The translations under genes were made by a program, and so were the position numbers. Positions 8,851 to 17,493 of a DNA stretch of 64,000 nucleotides are shown here, piece after piece. This DNA is from Bacteroidia bacterium (GTDB lineage Bacteria > Bacteroidota > Bacteroidia > B-17B0 > Aurantibacillaceae). Position 1 is the first letter of the stretch. Each line of letters opens with the position of its first letter. The stretch lies in contig JAEUTQ010000069.1 in the NCBI GenBank assembly GCA_016787445.1, positions 1 to 64,000 of the forward strand. Reading direction: 5' to 3'. Below the pieces are notes generated by a model. That model was not told the DNA's origin. It ran no database searches and saw nothing but the letters and a program-made list of their open reading frames with translations.

Positions 8851-8882
8851 CAAATATCGGAATTTTTTAGCATACATGTCAA
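8851..8882 (-). promoter_or_regulatory. Promoter candidate for phaE
   Basis: Minus-strand GATATTTG (8851-8858), one base from TAnnTTTG, is preceded after 21 bases by TTG (8880-8882). It would give a leader of roughly 85 bases to the ATG at 8759. Confidence 0.35.
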
Positions 8883-8912
8883 GTATTTATATTAAAAAAA
8901 CATTAAATAATC

Positions 8913-8960
8913 GACTAAAAGCATTTATTAGTCTAAATTAAATTTTTATCTATACCTTCG
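8913..8960 (+). promoter_or_regulatory. Operator-like inverted repeat and phaJ promoter candidate
   Basis: The inverted repeat GACTAA (8913-8918) / TTAGTC (8928-8933) has a 9-base spacer. A -7-like box TACCTTCG (8953-8960, one mismatch to TAnnTTTG) follows, and the right arm of the repeat covers the -33 position exactly 19 bases upstream of it. The site lies in the 233-bp divergent region between phaE and phaJ, where a PHA regulator could act on both. No such regulator gene is next to it. Confidence 0.35.
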
Positions 8961-8992
8961 AAACCTATTATTATACAAACAATTACAGCCCC

Positions 8993-9400
8993 ATGATTGA
9001 AGTAGGACAAATTTATACACACGATTTCAACTTTTCACAAGACGAAGTAAATCGCTTTGCCGAGGTAACTGGCGATAAAAATCCTGTACACTTAAATGCT
9101 GACTACGCAGCAAAAACGATGTTTAAAAAACCAATTATGCATGGTATGTTAAGTGCTTCCTTATTCAGCAAAGTTTTCGGAACTCTTTTCCCGGGAGAAG
9201 GAACCATTTATTTAAAACAATCGTTGAGTTTTTTAAAACCTATGTATGTTGATGTTAACTACGAAGCTGTTTTTACTGTGAAAGAAGTTTTAAAGGACAA
9301 AAACCGCGCGATTGTAGAAACATTAATTAAGGATAAAACATCCGGAATAGTTTGCACAAGCGGTGAAGCTACGGTAATGAACGTTGACAAAATTAAATAG
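8993..9400 (+). CDS. phaJ: (R)-specific enoyl-CoA hydratase, MaoC family
   Basis: Converts trans-2-enoyl-CoA from beta-oxidation into (R)-3-hydroxyacyl-CoA for PHA synthesis. The hot-dog fold protein has 135 residues, the size of PhaJ. The hydratase motif reads VTGDKNPVHLNADYA, with catalytic Asp28 and His33, followed by the conserved PIMHGML. It is the first of two plus-strand genes divergent from phaE and phaC, with phaB 36 bases downstream, which supports the PHA role over the general MaoC dehydratase role. Confidence 0.9.
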   Translation: MIEVGQIYTHDFNFSQDEVNRFAEVTGDKNPVHLNADYAAKTMFKKPIMHGMLSASLFSKVFGTLFPGEGTIYLKQSLSFLKPMYVDVNYEAVFTVKEVLKDKNRAIVETLIKDKTSGIVCTSGEATVMNVDKIK

Positions 9401-9436
9401 ATATATAACACTTCTAATTCATTCATCATTTTTTTT

Positions 9437-10174
9437 ATGAGTAAAAGAACGGTATTAGTAACAGGAGCTACAGGTGGTTTGGGAACTGCCATGTGTAAGA
9501 AATTATATAAAGACGGATTTAATGTGGTTGGTAACTACCATACAAAAGAGAAAGCCGATAAATGGATGGAGCAAATGAAAAGCGAAGGCTTCAACATTAA
9601 ATTATTTTACGGAGATGTTAGTGATTTCGACAGCGCTGCTGATATGATTAAGAAAATTGAAGCGGAAGTTGGTCCGATTGATACTTTGGTAAATAATGCC
9701 GGTATCACGCGCGATAGTCGCTTAGTTAATATGAAAAAAGAAGATTGGTATGCCGTTATTAATACCAACTTAAACAGTGTTTTTAACTGTACAAAAAATG
9801 TAATCGACGGAATGATCGAACGTAAGTTCGGTCGAATTATCAATATCTCCTCTGTAAATGGTCAGCGAGGACAATTCGGACAAACCAATTACAGCGCAGC
9901 CAAAGCCGGCATGCATGGTTTTACAAAATCATTGGCAATGGAAGTGGCTAAGTATGGTGTAACTGTAAATACTATTTCTCCCGGTTATATCGGTACGGAT
10001 ATGGTAATGGCTGTTCCTGAAAAAGTATTGAATCAAATTGTAGCTCAAGTTCCGATGGGTCGCTTAGGTGGAACACATGAAGTTGCTTCATTAGTTAGCT
10101 TCTTAGCCAGCGAAGAAACCAGCTTTATTACCGGTGCCAACTACTCTATCAACGGCGGTCAGCACGTTTACTAG
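9437..10174 (+). CDS. phaB: Acetoacetyl-CoA reductase (short-chain dehydrogenase)
   Basis: Reduces acetoacetyl-CoA to (R)-3-hydroxybutyryl-CoA, normally with NADPH. A classical SDR of 245 residues: cofactor motif TGATGGLG (residues 9-16), NNAG (86-89), and the catalytic Ser139, Tyr152, Lys156 (YSAAK). NYHTKEKAD after the second strand resembles the PhaB cofactor-binding loop rather than FabG, and the location after phaJ supports phaB; FabG is the alternative. A weak hairpin with CCCC/GGGG arms lies downstream at 10252-10276 and may end the transcript. Confidence 0.88.
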   Translation: MSKRTVLVTGATGGLGTAMCKKLYKDGFNVVGNYHTKEKADKWMEQMKSEGFNIKLFYGDVSDFDSAADMIKKIEAEVGPIDTLVNNAGITRDSRLVNMKKEDWYAVINTNLNSVFNCTKNVIDGMIERKFGRIINISSVNGQRGQFGQTNYSAAKAGMHGFTKSLAMEVAKYGVTVNTISPGYIGTDMVMAVPEKVLNQIVAQVPMGRLGGTHEVASLVSFLASEETSFITGANYSINGGQHVY

Positions 10175-10319
10175 TTCAAATTCATCATTTATATTATATG
10201 AATTTAAGTTAACTGCTTAATTCATAACTCATAAATATTAATCCTATTTATAACATCCCCCATTATGGGGTTGTTATACTCAACTAAAACTTCTATTTTA
10301 GGGCCACTAATTAAAAACT

Positions 10320-11849
10320 ATGGCAAACACTTCAGCTAAAAAAGGGCATCCACAAGGACTCTATTTCTTATTCTTCACAGAAATGTGGGAACGTTTCAGT
10401 TATTACGGAATGAGAGCAATCTTCATTTTGTTCATGACAAAAGTTTTAATGTTGCAAGACAAAGATGCTTCTGAAATTTATGGTAGTTATACAGGTTTAG
10501 TGTATTTAACTCCGCTTTTAGGAGGGTATTTATGCGATAAATTTTTAGGTAACAGAAGAAGTATTATCATTGGTGGTATCCTAATGGCTATTGGTCAGTT
10601 TTGCATGTTCTTAAGTGCAAACATTGGTGCCGAGGGCGGTGTAACCATTATGTGGGCAGGATTAACAGCCTTAATTATCGGAAACGGTTTTTTCAAACCA
10701 AACATTTCTACAATGGTTGGTCAGTTATACCCTGAAGGCGACAGAAGAATTGACAGTGCATTTACCATTTTTTACATGGGTATCAATTTAGGTGCCTTTT
10801 TCTCACCGTTAATTTGTGGTTCTATGGATTTCAAATGGGGATTCTTAGCAGCTTGTTTAGGAATGGTTGCGAGCTTAGTGAGCTTTATACTTTTCCAAAA
10901 GAAATATTTAATCTCTGAAGAAGGAAAAGAAGTTGGTTTACCGGTTAAAAAATTGGACATGGGCAGCATCTTGATGATTATCGGTTCTATCGGAATTGTT
11001 TTCTTCATGTTAAACTTCAAACAAATGTTTAAGAGCGAAGTTGACGTAATCAGTTACTTCATTTATGGCGCTATGATAATTATGCCATTAATTATCTTAA
11101 CGGATAAAAGCCTTACAAAACTGGAAAGAAACAGAATCATTGTGATTTTCATTCTGGCTTTCTTTGTGATCTTCTTCTGGGGTGCATTTGAACAAGCCGG
11201 CGCTTCATTAACCTTGTTTGCAGATCGTCAAACTGAGAGAACCATCTTTGGTTGGGAAATGCCTGCATCTTATTTCCAATCTGTAAATCCACTTGCCGTT
11301 ATTATTCTGGCTCCCGTATTTTCAATTATCTGGGGTTACTTATACAGCAAAAAATTAGAACCAGCTTCTCCAAAGAAAATGGCTTTAGGTTTAACTTTAG
11401 TTTCATTAGGATATATCATTATTGCAATTGCAGTAAAAGGTTTAGCTCCGGATGCAAAAGTTAGTATGATGTGGTTACTTTCTCTTTACATCATCCACTC
11501 AATGGGTGAATTATGTTTATCACCTATCGGTTTATCCATGGTATCTAAATTAGCTCCATTACGTTTATCATCTTTAATGATGGGAACTTGGTTCTTAGCG
11601 AATGCAGCCGCTAATAAATTTGCCGGAACCTTAAGCGCATTAATTCCTCCAACCGTAGAACCGGGAGCACCTGCTCCAACTGAATTCCCTTCTTTCTTCG
11701 GATTTCAAATTACCAACCTTTATGAATTCTTTATGTTATTTATCGTAATGACTGGTGTTGCGGCTGGTATATTATTTGTTTTAAGCTCATGGCTTGAAAA
11801 AATGATGAAGGAAAAACATTCAGAAACAGTTGATGTTACCAGAGCATAA
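10320..11849 (+). CDS. POT/PTR family peptide:proton symporter (copy 1)
   Basis: A 509-residue major-facilitator protein with about 12-14 membrane helices, which imports di- and tripeptides with protons. Key marks: the ExxER motif EMWERFSYYGMR (residues 21-32) of the first helix, and the PTR signature GNGFFKPNISTMVGQLY near residue 120. It is 64 bases upstream of a second POT gene but separated from it by a strong terminator. Confidence 0.92.
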   Translation: MANTSAKKGHPQGLYFLFFTEMWERFSYYGMRAIFILFMTKVLMLQDKDASEIYGSYTGLVYLTPLLGGYLCDKFLGNRRSIIIGGILMAIGQFCMFLSANIGAEGGVTIMWAGLTALIIGNGFFKPNISTMVGQLYPEGDRRIDSAFTIFYMGINLGAFFSPLICGSMDFKWGFLAACLGMVASLVSFILFQKKYLISEEGKEVGLPVKKLDMGSILMIIGSIGIVFFMLNFKQMFKSEVDVISYFIYGAMIIMPLIILTDKSLTKLERNRIIVIFILAFFVIFFWGAFEQAGASLTLFADRQTERTIFGWEMPASYFQSVNPLAVIILAPVFSIIWGYLYSKKLEPASPKKMALGLTLVSLGYIIIAIAVKGLAPDAKVSMMWLLSLYIIHSMGELCLSPIGLSMVSKLAPLRLSSLMMGTWFLANAAANKFAGTLSALIPPTVEPGAPAPTEFPSFFGFQITNLYEFFMLFIVMTGVAAGILFVLSSWLEKMMKEKHSETVDVTRA

Positions 11850-11872
11850 TTAATTTTATAATTCATATCTTC

Positions 11873-11902
11873 AAAACCTACAAGCTAACTTGTAGGTTTT
11901 TT
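11873..11902 (+). terminator. Strong terminator between the two POT genes
   Basis: A perfect 12-bp stem (11873-11884 with 11889-11900) and a 4-base loop, followed by T residues to 11902. The next ATG is at 11914, so the second gene starts 11 bases after the terminator. Confidence 0.85.
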
Positions 11903-11913
11903 ATTTATATACA

Positions 11914-13425
11914 ATGGAAAAGGAAATAACTCTCGAGGAAATACAAAATTTTAAAGGCAAATATCCAAAGCAATTATGGTACTTGTTTTTTAGTGAGATG
12001 TGGGAGCGCTTTAGCTTTTACGGCATGCGCGGCATGTTGGTTTTCTTCATGATTAATCATTTAAATTTTGATGAAGTATCGGCCAACTTACAATATGGAG
12101 CGTCTCAAGCTTTCGTATATGCCTTTACTTTCATCGGTGGTTTTTTCGCGGATAAACTTTTAGGGTATCGTCGCTCTTTGTTTTGGGGCGGCTTACTTAT
12201 GATTGTGGGAAGTATTGTACTCGCCATTGATCCTGAAAGATTTTTTTTCATGGGTATTGGTTTTAATATAGTAGGAACAGGTTTTTTTAAACCCAACATT
12301 TCATCTATTGTTGGACGTTTATATAAAGATGGTGACCCACGTACAGACGCCGGCTTCTCTTTGTTTTATGCAGGTGTAAATTTAGGTGCTTTAATTGGAG
12401 GTTATTTATGTATTGCCATTGGTAAACGTGCCTTGTTTGGTGATTATATTCCTGAAGGAAAAGAATGGAATATCGCTTTCGGACTCGCTGCCATTGTTAT
12501 GATTGTTAGCTTACTCACTTTTGTCCGTACACAAAAAAGTTTATCGGTGATTGGAAATTCACCTTTACAACATCTGCCCGATTCAAAAAGAAAAATGTAT
12601 GAATACTTAACTTTTGCAGGCTCCTTACTATTAGTTCCCGTAATTATCACCATGGTTTCTAAAACGGAATACACCGATTGGTTTATGTACATCATCGGAC
12701 CTGTTTCACTTATCTACCTCATTTATGAGATGAAAAATTATTCAGCGGTTGAGAACAAAAAATTAGTAGCGGCTATTCTATTCATGTTCTTCTCCATCTT
12801 CTTTTGGGCCTTCTTTGAGCAAAGCGGAGGCTCCTTAAGTATTTTTGCCGCCAATCATTTAGGAAATTCAGTTGCCGGCATTCCTCTCGATCCAAACAGC
12901 GTAAACAATTCTGCCAATTCGTTATTTGTTATCGCTTTTGCGGCACCATTAGGCATGTTATGGATTTGGCTCAACAAGAAAAAAATCGAACCCAACACCA
13001 TTGTAAAATTCGGGTTGGGATTTGTATTTCTGGCATTGGGCTTTTATATGTTTTTTTATACCCGTTTCTTGGGCAATGAAAATGGTGTTACCTCGCTTGG
13101 CGCGTTTGCTTTTGGTTGGTTCATCATCACTTTTGGTGAGCTCTGCTTATCACCAATTGGCATGTCGGTTATGACAAAACTTTCACCACAAAAATTGCAG
13201 GCAGTTACAATGGGTATGTGGTTTTTGGCCAGCGCCTACGGACAATATTTTGCAGGATTATTAGGCGCTAATATTGCAGAAGCCTCGGCAAATTCTAATA
13301 ATTATGAAAAATTGGTAACTTATACCGAAGGCTATAAGCAGCTCGGTTTATACTCCTTAATTATTGGTATTCTGATAATTATCCTTTCTCCGGCTATTAA
13401 AAAACTAATGGGAGGCGTGAAATAA
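11914..13425 (+). CDS. POT/PTR family peptide:proton symporter (copy 2)
   Basis: A 503-residue homologue of the preceding transporter, with the same ExxER motif in EMWERFSFYGMRG (residues 28-40) and GTGFFKPNISSIVGRLY. The two differ clearly along their length (for example in the loop between the halves), so this is an old duplication with probable difference in peptide range. A terminator ends just before its start, leaving no room for a usual promoter after it; its -7/-33 would have to overlap the hairpin, or it depends on read-through. Confidence 0.92.
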   Translation: MEKEITLEEIQNFKGKYPKQLWYLFFSEMWERFSFYGMRGMLVFFMINHLNFDEVSANLQYGASQAFVYAFTFIGGFFADKLLGYRRSLFWGGLLMIVGSIVLAIDPERFFFMGIGFNIVGTGFFKPNISSIVGRLYKDGDPRTDAGFSLFYAGVNLGALIGGYLCIAIGKRALFGDYIPEGKEWNIAFGLAAIVMIVSLLTFVRTQKSLSVIGNSPLQHLPDSKRKMYEYLTFAGSLLLVPVIITMVSKTEYTDWFMYIIGPVSLIYLIYEMKNYSAVENKKLVAAILFMFFSIFFWAFFEQSGGSLSIFAANHLGNSVAGIPLDPNSVNNSANSLFVIAFAAPLGMLWIWLNKKKIEPNTIVKFGLGFVFLALGFYMFFYTRFLGNENGVTSLGAFAFGWFIITFGELCLSPIGMSVMTKLSPQKLQAVTMGMWFLASAYGQYFAGLLGANIAEASANSNNYEKLVTYTEGYKQLGLYSLIIGILIIILSPAIKKLMGGVK

Positions 13426-13484
13426 TTGACTAAAAGTATGGCGTAAAAAATCGCTTTTTTTTTTCTACTTTTACTCTTAGAATT

Positions 13485-13829
13485 ATGAACCTAAAAGAGA
13501 AAGTTTTAGAAATATTAGAAAAAGAAAAATACTCGTTTAAAGATTTAGCCGAGTATGTGAATATGAGCGAACAGGAATTAAGTACTGCCCTTGAAACAAA
13601 AAAATTAGAATTACGTACACTCGAATTAATTTCAAAGGGACTTAAAATTCCTCTCTATAGTTTTTTCCGTTCAGACAAACCGTATTTCAATCCTAACGAG
13701 GAACCTTATTATATCAATAAATTATGGGAAGGTGAAGCTTCGGCGCACAAAAACGAATTAACCGAAGAGATTGCTCTACTCAAACAAATTTTAGTTCAAA
13801 AACAGGCACAACTAGACAGCCTGAAATAA
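13485..13829 (+). CDS. Small helix-turn-helix protein with coiled-coil tail
   Basis: A 114-residue protein. Residues about 1-60 form a helix-turn-helix of the XRE/Cro type (FKDLAEYVNMSEQELSTALE, then TLELISKGLKIPLYSFF); residues 85-114 form a heptad-like coiled coil (ELTEEIALLKQILVQKQAQLDSLK) that would dimerise it. Probably a DNA-binding regulator. It stands between the POT genes and the CorC-like gene; a 9-bp inverted repeat lies right after its stop and before the CorC-like gene, a possible target, though this is a guess. Confidence 0.75.
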   Translation: MNLKEKVLEILEKEKYSFKDLAEYVNMSEQELSTALETKKLELRTLELISKGLKIPLYSFFRSDKPYFNPNEEPYYINKLWEGEASAHKNELTEEIALLKQILVQKQAQLDSLK

Positions 13830-13831
13830 TA

Positions 13832-13867
13832 TGTTTAAAGAAATTAAATTACATCCCTCTTTAAACA
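13832..13867. promoter_or_regulatory. Inverted repeat between HTH gene and CorC-like gene
   Basis: TGTTTAAAG (13832-13840) pairs perfectly with CTTTAAACA (13859-13867) across an 18-base spacer, seven bases before the ATG at 13875. It could be an operator or a leader hairpin. It has no T tract, so it does not look like a terminator. Confidence 0.35.
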
Positions 13868-13874
13868 ATACATT

Positions 13875-15170
13875 ATGTTAGCAGATATACTTATTACTTT
13901 ATTACTTGTACTCCTTAACGGATTTTTTGTAGCCGCCGAATTTGCTTTGGTAAAAGTTCGCTCTTCTCAATTGGATATTAAAATTCAAAAGGGAAGCACA
14001 CGCGCTAAAATGGCTAAAACCTTAATCGATAAATTAGATGCTTATTTATCAGCAACACAATTAGGAATTACTTTAGCAAGCTTAGCCTTAGGTTGGATTG
14101 GAGAGCGTGTTGTTGCGGCAATGGTAATTACTGTTTTTCATAAGTTTGGCTCCACACTTGATCCGGAAACCATTCACAGTATTTCTATACCGGTAGCATT
14201 TACATTAATCACATTCATGCATATTACTTTTGGTGAACAAATTCCAAAGATGATGGGAATTAAATTCCCACTCGAAACTACCTTGATTATTTCCTGGCCA
14301 ATGCGCGCATTTTATTTTGTGTTTGGTCCGTTTATTTGGTTACTTAATAAGTCTTCCAATATTTTTTTACGATTATTTGGAATTAAATCCGTTGGCGAAG
14401 AAGAGGTTCATACTGAAGAAGAATTACGCTTAATATTAACGGAAAGTGAAGAGGGCGGCGCTATTAAACCAAGTGAGAACGAATTAATTCAAAACGTATT
14501 TGATTTTGACGATCGCATCGTAAAACAAATTTTAGTTCCTACAAACCGAATTGCAGCTGTTGATGTGGAATCAGGAAGAGATGAAATTGTAAAACAGATT
14601 TTAGATGAAGGTTTCTCCCGAATGCCGGTGTTTTTGGGCGACATTAATAACATTATAGGTGTTGTGCATAGTAAAGACTTATTAAAGAGTGTAGTTGAAA
14701 ATAAATACAAAACCATAAGAGATATTATGCGTCCGGTTCATTTTGTACCTGAAAGCATGAAAATTAATGAACTGCTTCGCGATTTTCAGAAGCATCACAT
14801 TCAAATGGCCATTGTGACGGATGAATTTGGTACTACAGCAGGTGTGATCACCATGGAAGACATTATTGAAGAATTGGTTGGTGAAATTCAGGATGAGCAT
14901 GATGAAGAAAAACCAAATGTAGAGCAAAAAAGTGATTCGGAATTTATAGTGAATGCGCAGGCAAGTATTGTCGACGTAAATAACATTTTACCATTGGCAC
15001 TTCCGGAGAATCCGCATTATGAAACAATATCAGGATATGTAAATTATATTTTCGGAAGAATTCCTGCCGTAAACGATAAACGCGTTCGTGACGGATATGA
15101 AATCACCATTCTGAAAAGGAATCGCCAAAGTATCGAAAGCATTCGTCTTAAAGTAACCAATAACGAATAA
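13875..15170 (+). CDS. CorC/HlyC family membrane protein (CNNM + CBS)
   Basis: A 431-residue inner-membrane protein: N-terminal DUF21/CNNM domain with about four membrane helices (residues 1-185, with the family pattern LLVLLNGFFVAAEFALVKVR), a CBS-domain pair (about 205-335) and a C-terminal CorC_HlyC domain (about 350-430). Such proteins are linked to magnesium or cobalt efflux; the older name hemolysin is misleading. One base separates its stop from the following methyltransferase ATG, so they share an operon. Confidence 0.9.
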   Translation: MLADILITLLLVLLNGFFVAAEFALVKVRSSQLDIKIQKGSTRAKMAKTLIDKLDAYLSATQLGITLASLALGWIGERVVAAMVITVFHKFGSTLDPETIHSISIPVAFTLITFMHITFGEQIPKMMGIKFPLETTLIISWPMRAFYFVFGPFIWLLNKSSNIFLRLFGIKSVGEEEVHTEEELRLILTESEEGGAIKPSENELIQNVFDFDDRIVKQILVPTNRIAAVDVESGRDEIVKQILDEGFSRMPVFLGDINNIIGVVHSKDLLKSVVENKYKTIRDIMRPVHFVPESMKINELLRDFQKHHIQMAIVTDEFGTTAGVITMEDIIEELVGEIQDEHDEEKPNVEQKSDSEFIVNAQASIVDVNNILPLALPENPHYETISGYVNYIFGRIPAVNDKRVRDGYEITILKRNRQSIESIRLKVTNNE

Positions 15171-15171
15171 C

Positions 15172-15753
15172 ATGTTTTTAAGCGCCGAATATTGGAATAC
15201 CCGTTATAAGGAAAACGAATTTGGCTGGGATACCGGGAGTATTACCGAACCATTAAAGACTTATTTTGATCAGTTAGAAAATAAAAATCTTAGCATTCTT
15301 ATTCCGGGTGCCGGTAACTCTTACGAAGCAGAATATTTGTTTAATAAAGGATTCAAAAATGTTATCGTTGTTGATTTTGCACAAGAACCTTTAACAAATA
15401 TCAAAAACAGAGTTCCTGACTTTCCAGAAAACAATTTGGTGAAAGATGATTTTTTTAATTATAAAGGACAATACGATTTAATAGTAGAGCAAACATTCTT
15501 TTGTGCCATTGATCCAAAATTAAGGGCGCAATATGCCAAACATATGCATTCACTTTTAAAACCGGGTGGAAAATTAGTTGGACTACTCTTCGATACGGTA
15601 TTTGAAAAAGATGGTCCGCCTTTTGGAGGAAATAAGGAAGAATTCAGAACTTATTTCGACCCTTACTTCACCTACAAAACCTTTGAACCTTGTTATAATT
15701 CCATTGCGCCACGTGCAGGAAGAGAGTTGTTTATTCATTTAATTAAAAAATAA
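15172..15753 (+). CDS. SAM-dependent methyltransferase, TPMT family
   Basis: A 193-residue class I methyltransferase of the thiopurine S-methyltransferase family. The family opening is clear: YWNTRYKENEFGWDTG (residues 6-21), then the SAM-binding ILIPGAGNSYEAEYL and VVDFAQEP. Native substrates of bacterial members are thought to be thiols or metalloids such as selenium or tellurium; the substrate here is not known. It sits tightly between the CorC-like gene and an aminotransferase (no intergenic gap on either side). Confidence 0.85.
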   Translation: MFLSAEYWNTRYKENEFGWDTGSITEPLKTYFDQLENKNLSILIPGAGNSYEAEYLFNKGFKNVIVVDFAQEPLTNIKNRVPDFPENNLVKDDFFNYKGQYDLIVEQTFFCAIDPKLRAQYAKHMHSLLKPGGKLVGLLFDTVFEKDGPPFGGNKEEFRTYFDPYFTYKTFEPCYNSIAPRAGRELFIHLIKK

Positions 15754-16941
15754 ATGAACATCAATCATCGCCATATATTTTTACATAACGTAGCGCAAAC
15801 CTCCCCCACTCCATTGGCATTGGAAATTGTAAAAGCGGAAGGTATTTACATGACAGATGCCAACGGGAAACAGTACATTGATTTAATCAGTGGTATATCT
15901 GTGAGTAATTTAGGGCATTGCCATCCAAAAGTTGTTGAAGCAATTAATAAACAAGCGCAAACATACATGCACTTAATGGTGTATGGTGAATATGTTCAAT
16001 ATCCTCAAACGCAGTACGCGAAATTACTCACCTCTTTATTGCCGCCTCAACTCAACTGCATTTACTTTACCAATTCGGGAACAGAAGCAACTGAAGGCGC
16101 CTTAAAATTAGCTAAGCGCGTAACAGGGAGAAGTGAAATAATTTCCTTTAAGAACTCTTACCACGGCAGCACACATGGTGCTTTAAGCGTAATGGGAAAT
16201 GAAGAATATAAAAATTCGTTTCGCCCCTTATTACCGGACGTAAAGCAATTAGAATTCAATAATTTTTCTCAGCTCGAACAAATTAGCAGTAAAACGGCTT
16301 GCGTTATCATTGAACCAATACAAGGAGAAGCCGGTGTACATATTGCTAATTCAGAATACTTAAAAGCTTTACGAAAAAAATGTGACGACCATTGTGTACT
16401 CTTAATATTTGACGAAATACAAAGCGGATTCGGAAGAACCGGAACCCTGTTTGCATTTGAAAACTACGGTGTAGTTCCGGATGTAATGCTAATTGCAAAA
16501 GGTATGGGCGGAGGATTACCGATTGGTGCCTTTGTAGCTTCAGAAAAATTAATGAGTTGTTTAACCAACAATCCGGTGCTCGGACACATTACAACTTTTG
16601 GCGGGAATGCCGTTTGCGTTGCCGCTGCGCAAGCTACGTTAGAGGTTTTGGTTGATGAAAAACTATATTTACGTGCACTTGAGATTGAAAAGGTGATGAA
16701 AGAAGTGTTGGTGCATCCAAAAATAAAAGAAGTAAGATGCGTTGGTGCCTTATGCGCAATTGAGTTTGAAGACACGGAATTAAACATGAAAATCATTTCG
16801 AAGTGTATTGAAAAAGGAGTTATCACCGATTGGTTTTTACATTGCAGCACCGCGATGCGCCTGGCACCGCCATTAATCATTTCCAATAAAGAACTTCGCT
16901 TCGCTTTGCAGCAAATTATAGCAAGCATTAATGAAGCATAA
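15754..16941 (+). CDS. Class III (ornithine/4-aminobutyrate-type) aminotransferase
   Basis: A PLP-dependent aminotransferase of 395 residues. FTNSGTEATEGALKLAKR (105-122) binds the cofactor phosphate, IFDEIQSGFGRTG (218-230) holds the Asp220 that pairs with the pyridine nitrogen, and LIAKGMGGG carries the Schiff-base Lys249. Acetylornithine, ornithine and 4-aminobutyrate enzymes share this pattern, so the substrate is not settled; no arginine genes are nearby. It is the last gene of the 13875-16941 run. Confidence 0.88.
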   Translation: MNINHRHIFLHNVAQTSPTPLALEIVKAEGIYMTDANGKQYIDLISGISVSNLGHCHPKVVEAINKQAQTYMHLMVYGEYVQYPQTQYAKLLTSLLPPQLNCIYFTNSGTEATEGALKLAKRVTGRSEIISFKNSYHGSTHGALSVMGNEEYKNSFRPLLPDVKQLEFNNFSQLEQISSKTACVIIEPIQGEAGVHIANSEYLKALRKKCDDHCVLLIFDEIQSGFGRTGTLFAFENYGVVPDVMLIAKGMGGGLPIGAFVASEKLMSCLTNNPVLGHITTFGGNAVCVAAAQATLEVLVDEKLYLRALEIEKVMKEVLVHPKIKEVRCVGALCAIEFEDTELNMKIISKCIEKGVITDWFLHCSTAMRLAPPLIISNKELRFALQQIIASINEA

Positions 16942-16991
16942 GTTCACTAAAATCACAAACATCTCATTTACAATAACTTAAATTCATTAAT

Positions 16992-17038
16992 TTGCTACAA
17001 AACGTAGCAACACTTCGCTTTAATTCGTAGTAATTTTG
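16992..17038 (+). promoter_or_regulatory. Promoter with palindromic operator candidate (motif copy 1)
   Basis: A perfect -7 box TAATTTTG lies at 17031-17038. Exactly 18 bases upstream ends the 18-mer CTACAAAACGTAGCAACA (16995-17012), part of an inverted repeat TTGCTAC (16992-16998) / GTAGCAA (17004-17010). The same 18-mer, differing only in three central bases, occurs at 60093-60110 with the same 18-base spacing to the -7 box of another gene. It covers the -33 position, so a regulator bound there would control the promoter directly. Confidence 0.6.
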
Positions 17039-17061
17039 TTATATCAAAAACAAGATTAATT

Positions 17062-17448
17062 ATGAATTATTCAGTAGTACATGTTAACAAGATGGTATAT
17101 GAGCACAGAGAGGTTGTAAAACTTGAGTTTTCATATAGCGATGAATTAGTAAAATTAGTAAAGAGCCTTCCGGGTGCCAAGTGGGATAAGTTATACCGCA
17201 TGTGGTACATCGAGAAACGTACCGGCTTACTTAATGAGGTGTTGAATTGTTTTAAAGGCAAAGCTTACTTAGATTATAAAGCACTAAAAAATGAAGCGAT
17301 GCTTACAGCGCAACCTGTTTTGGAATGTAAAACAGAAGTACCACAGCCCGTTAAGAGCGTTTACTACAACAACAGTAAAACAGCTCCGGTTAAACAAGCT
17401 ACAAAAAAGCAAAGTGCCAAGGCAAAACAATACGCCTTGTTTATTTGA
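17062..17448 (+). CDS. Lone integrase N-terminal (arm/core-binding-like) domain protein
   Basis: A 128-residue protein whose first about 75 residues look like the N-terminal DNA-binding region of Bacteroidota tyrosine recombinases: a basic beta-rich start, then FSYSDELVKLVKSLPGAKWD, LYRMWYIEKRTGLLNEVLNCF and KGKAYLD. No catalytic recombinase domain (R-H-R-Y) follows; instead there is a Lys/Gln-rich tail. It has its own promoter and normal codon use, so it looks like an intact small gene rather than decay. It may be a domesticated DNA-binding protein; function unknown. Confidence 0.7.
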   Translation: MNYSVVHVNKMVYEHREVVKLEFSYSDELVKLVKSLPGAKWDKLYRMWYIEKRTGLLNEVLNCFKGKAYLDYKALKNEAMLTAQPVLECKTEVPQPVKSVYYNNSKTAPVKQATKKQSAKAKQYALFI

Positions 17449-17493
17449 TTTTATGACACATAATTGATATTTTTATTTTCAACAATTTCAATT

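Noticed and set aside
17062-17448. Mobile element or integrated phage
   Set aside because: The integrase-like domain stands alone; no catalytic domain, att repeats, relaxase or phage genes were seen near it.
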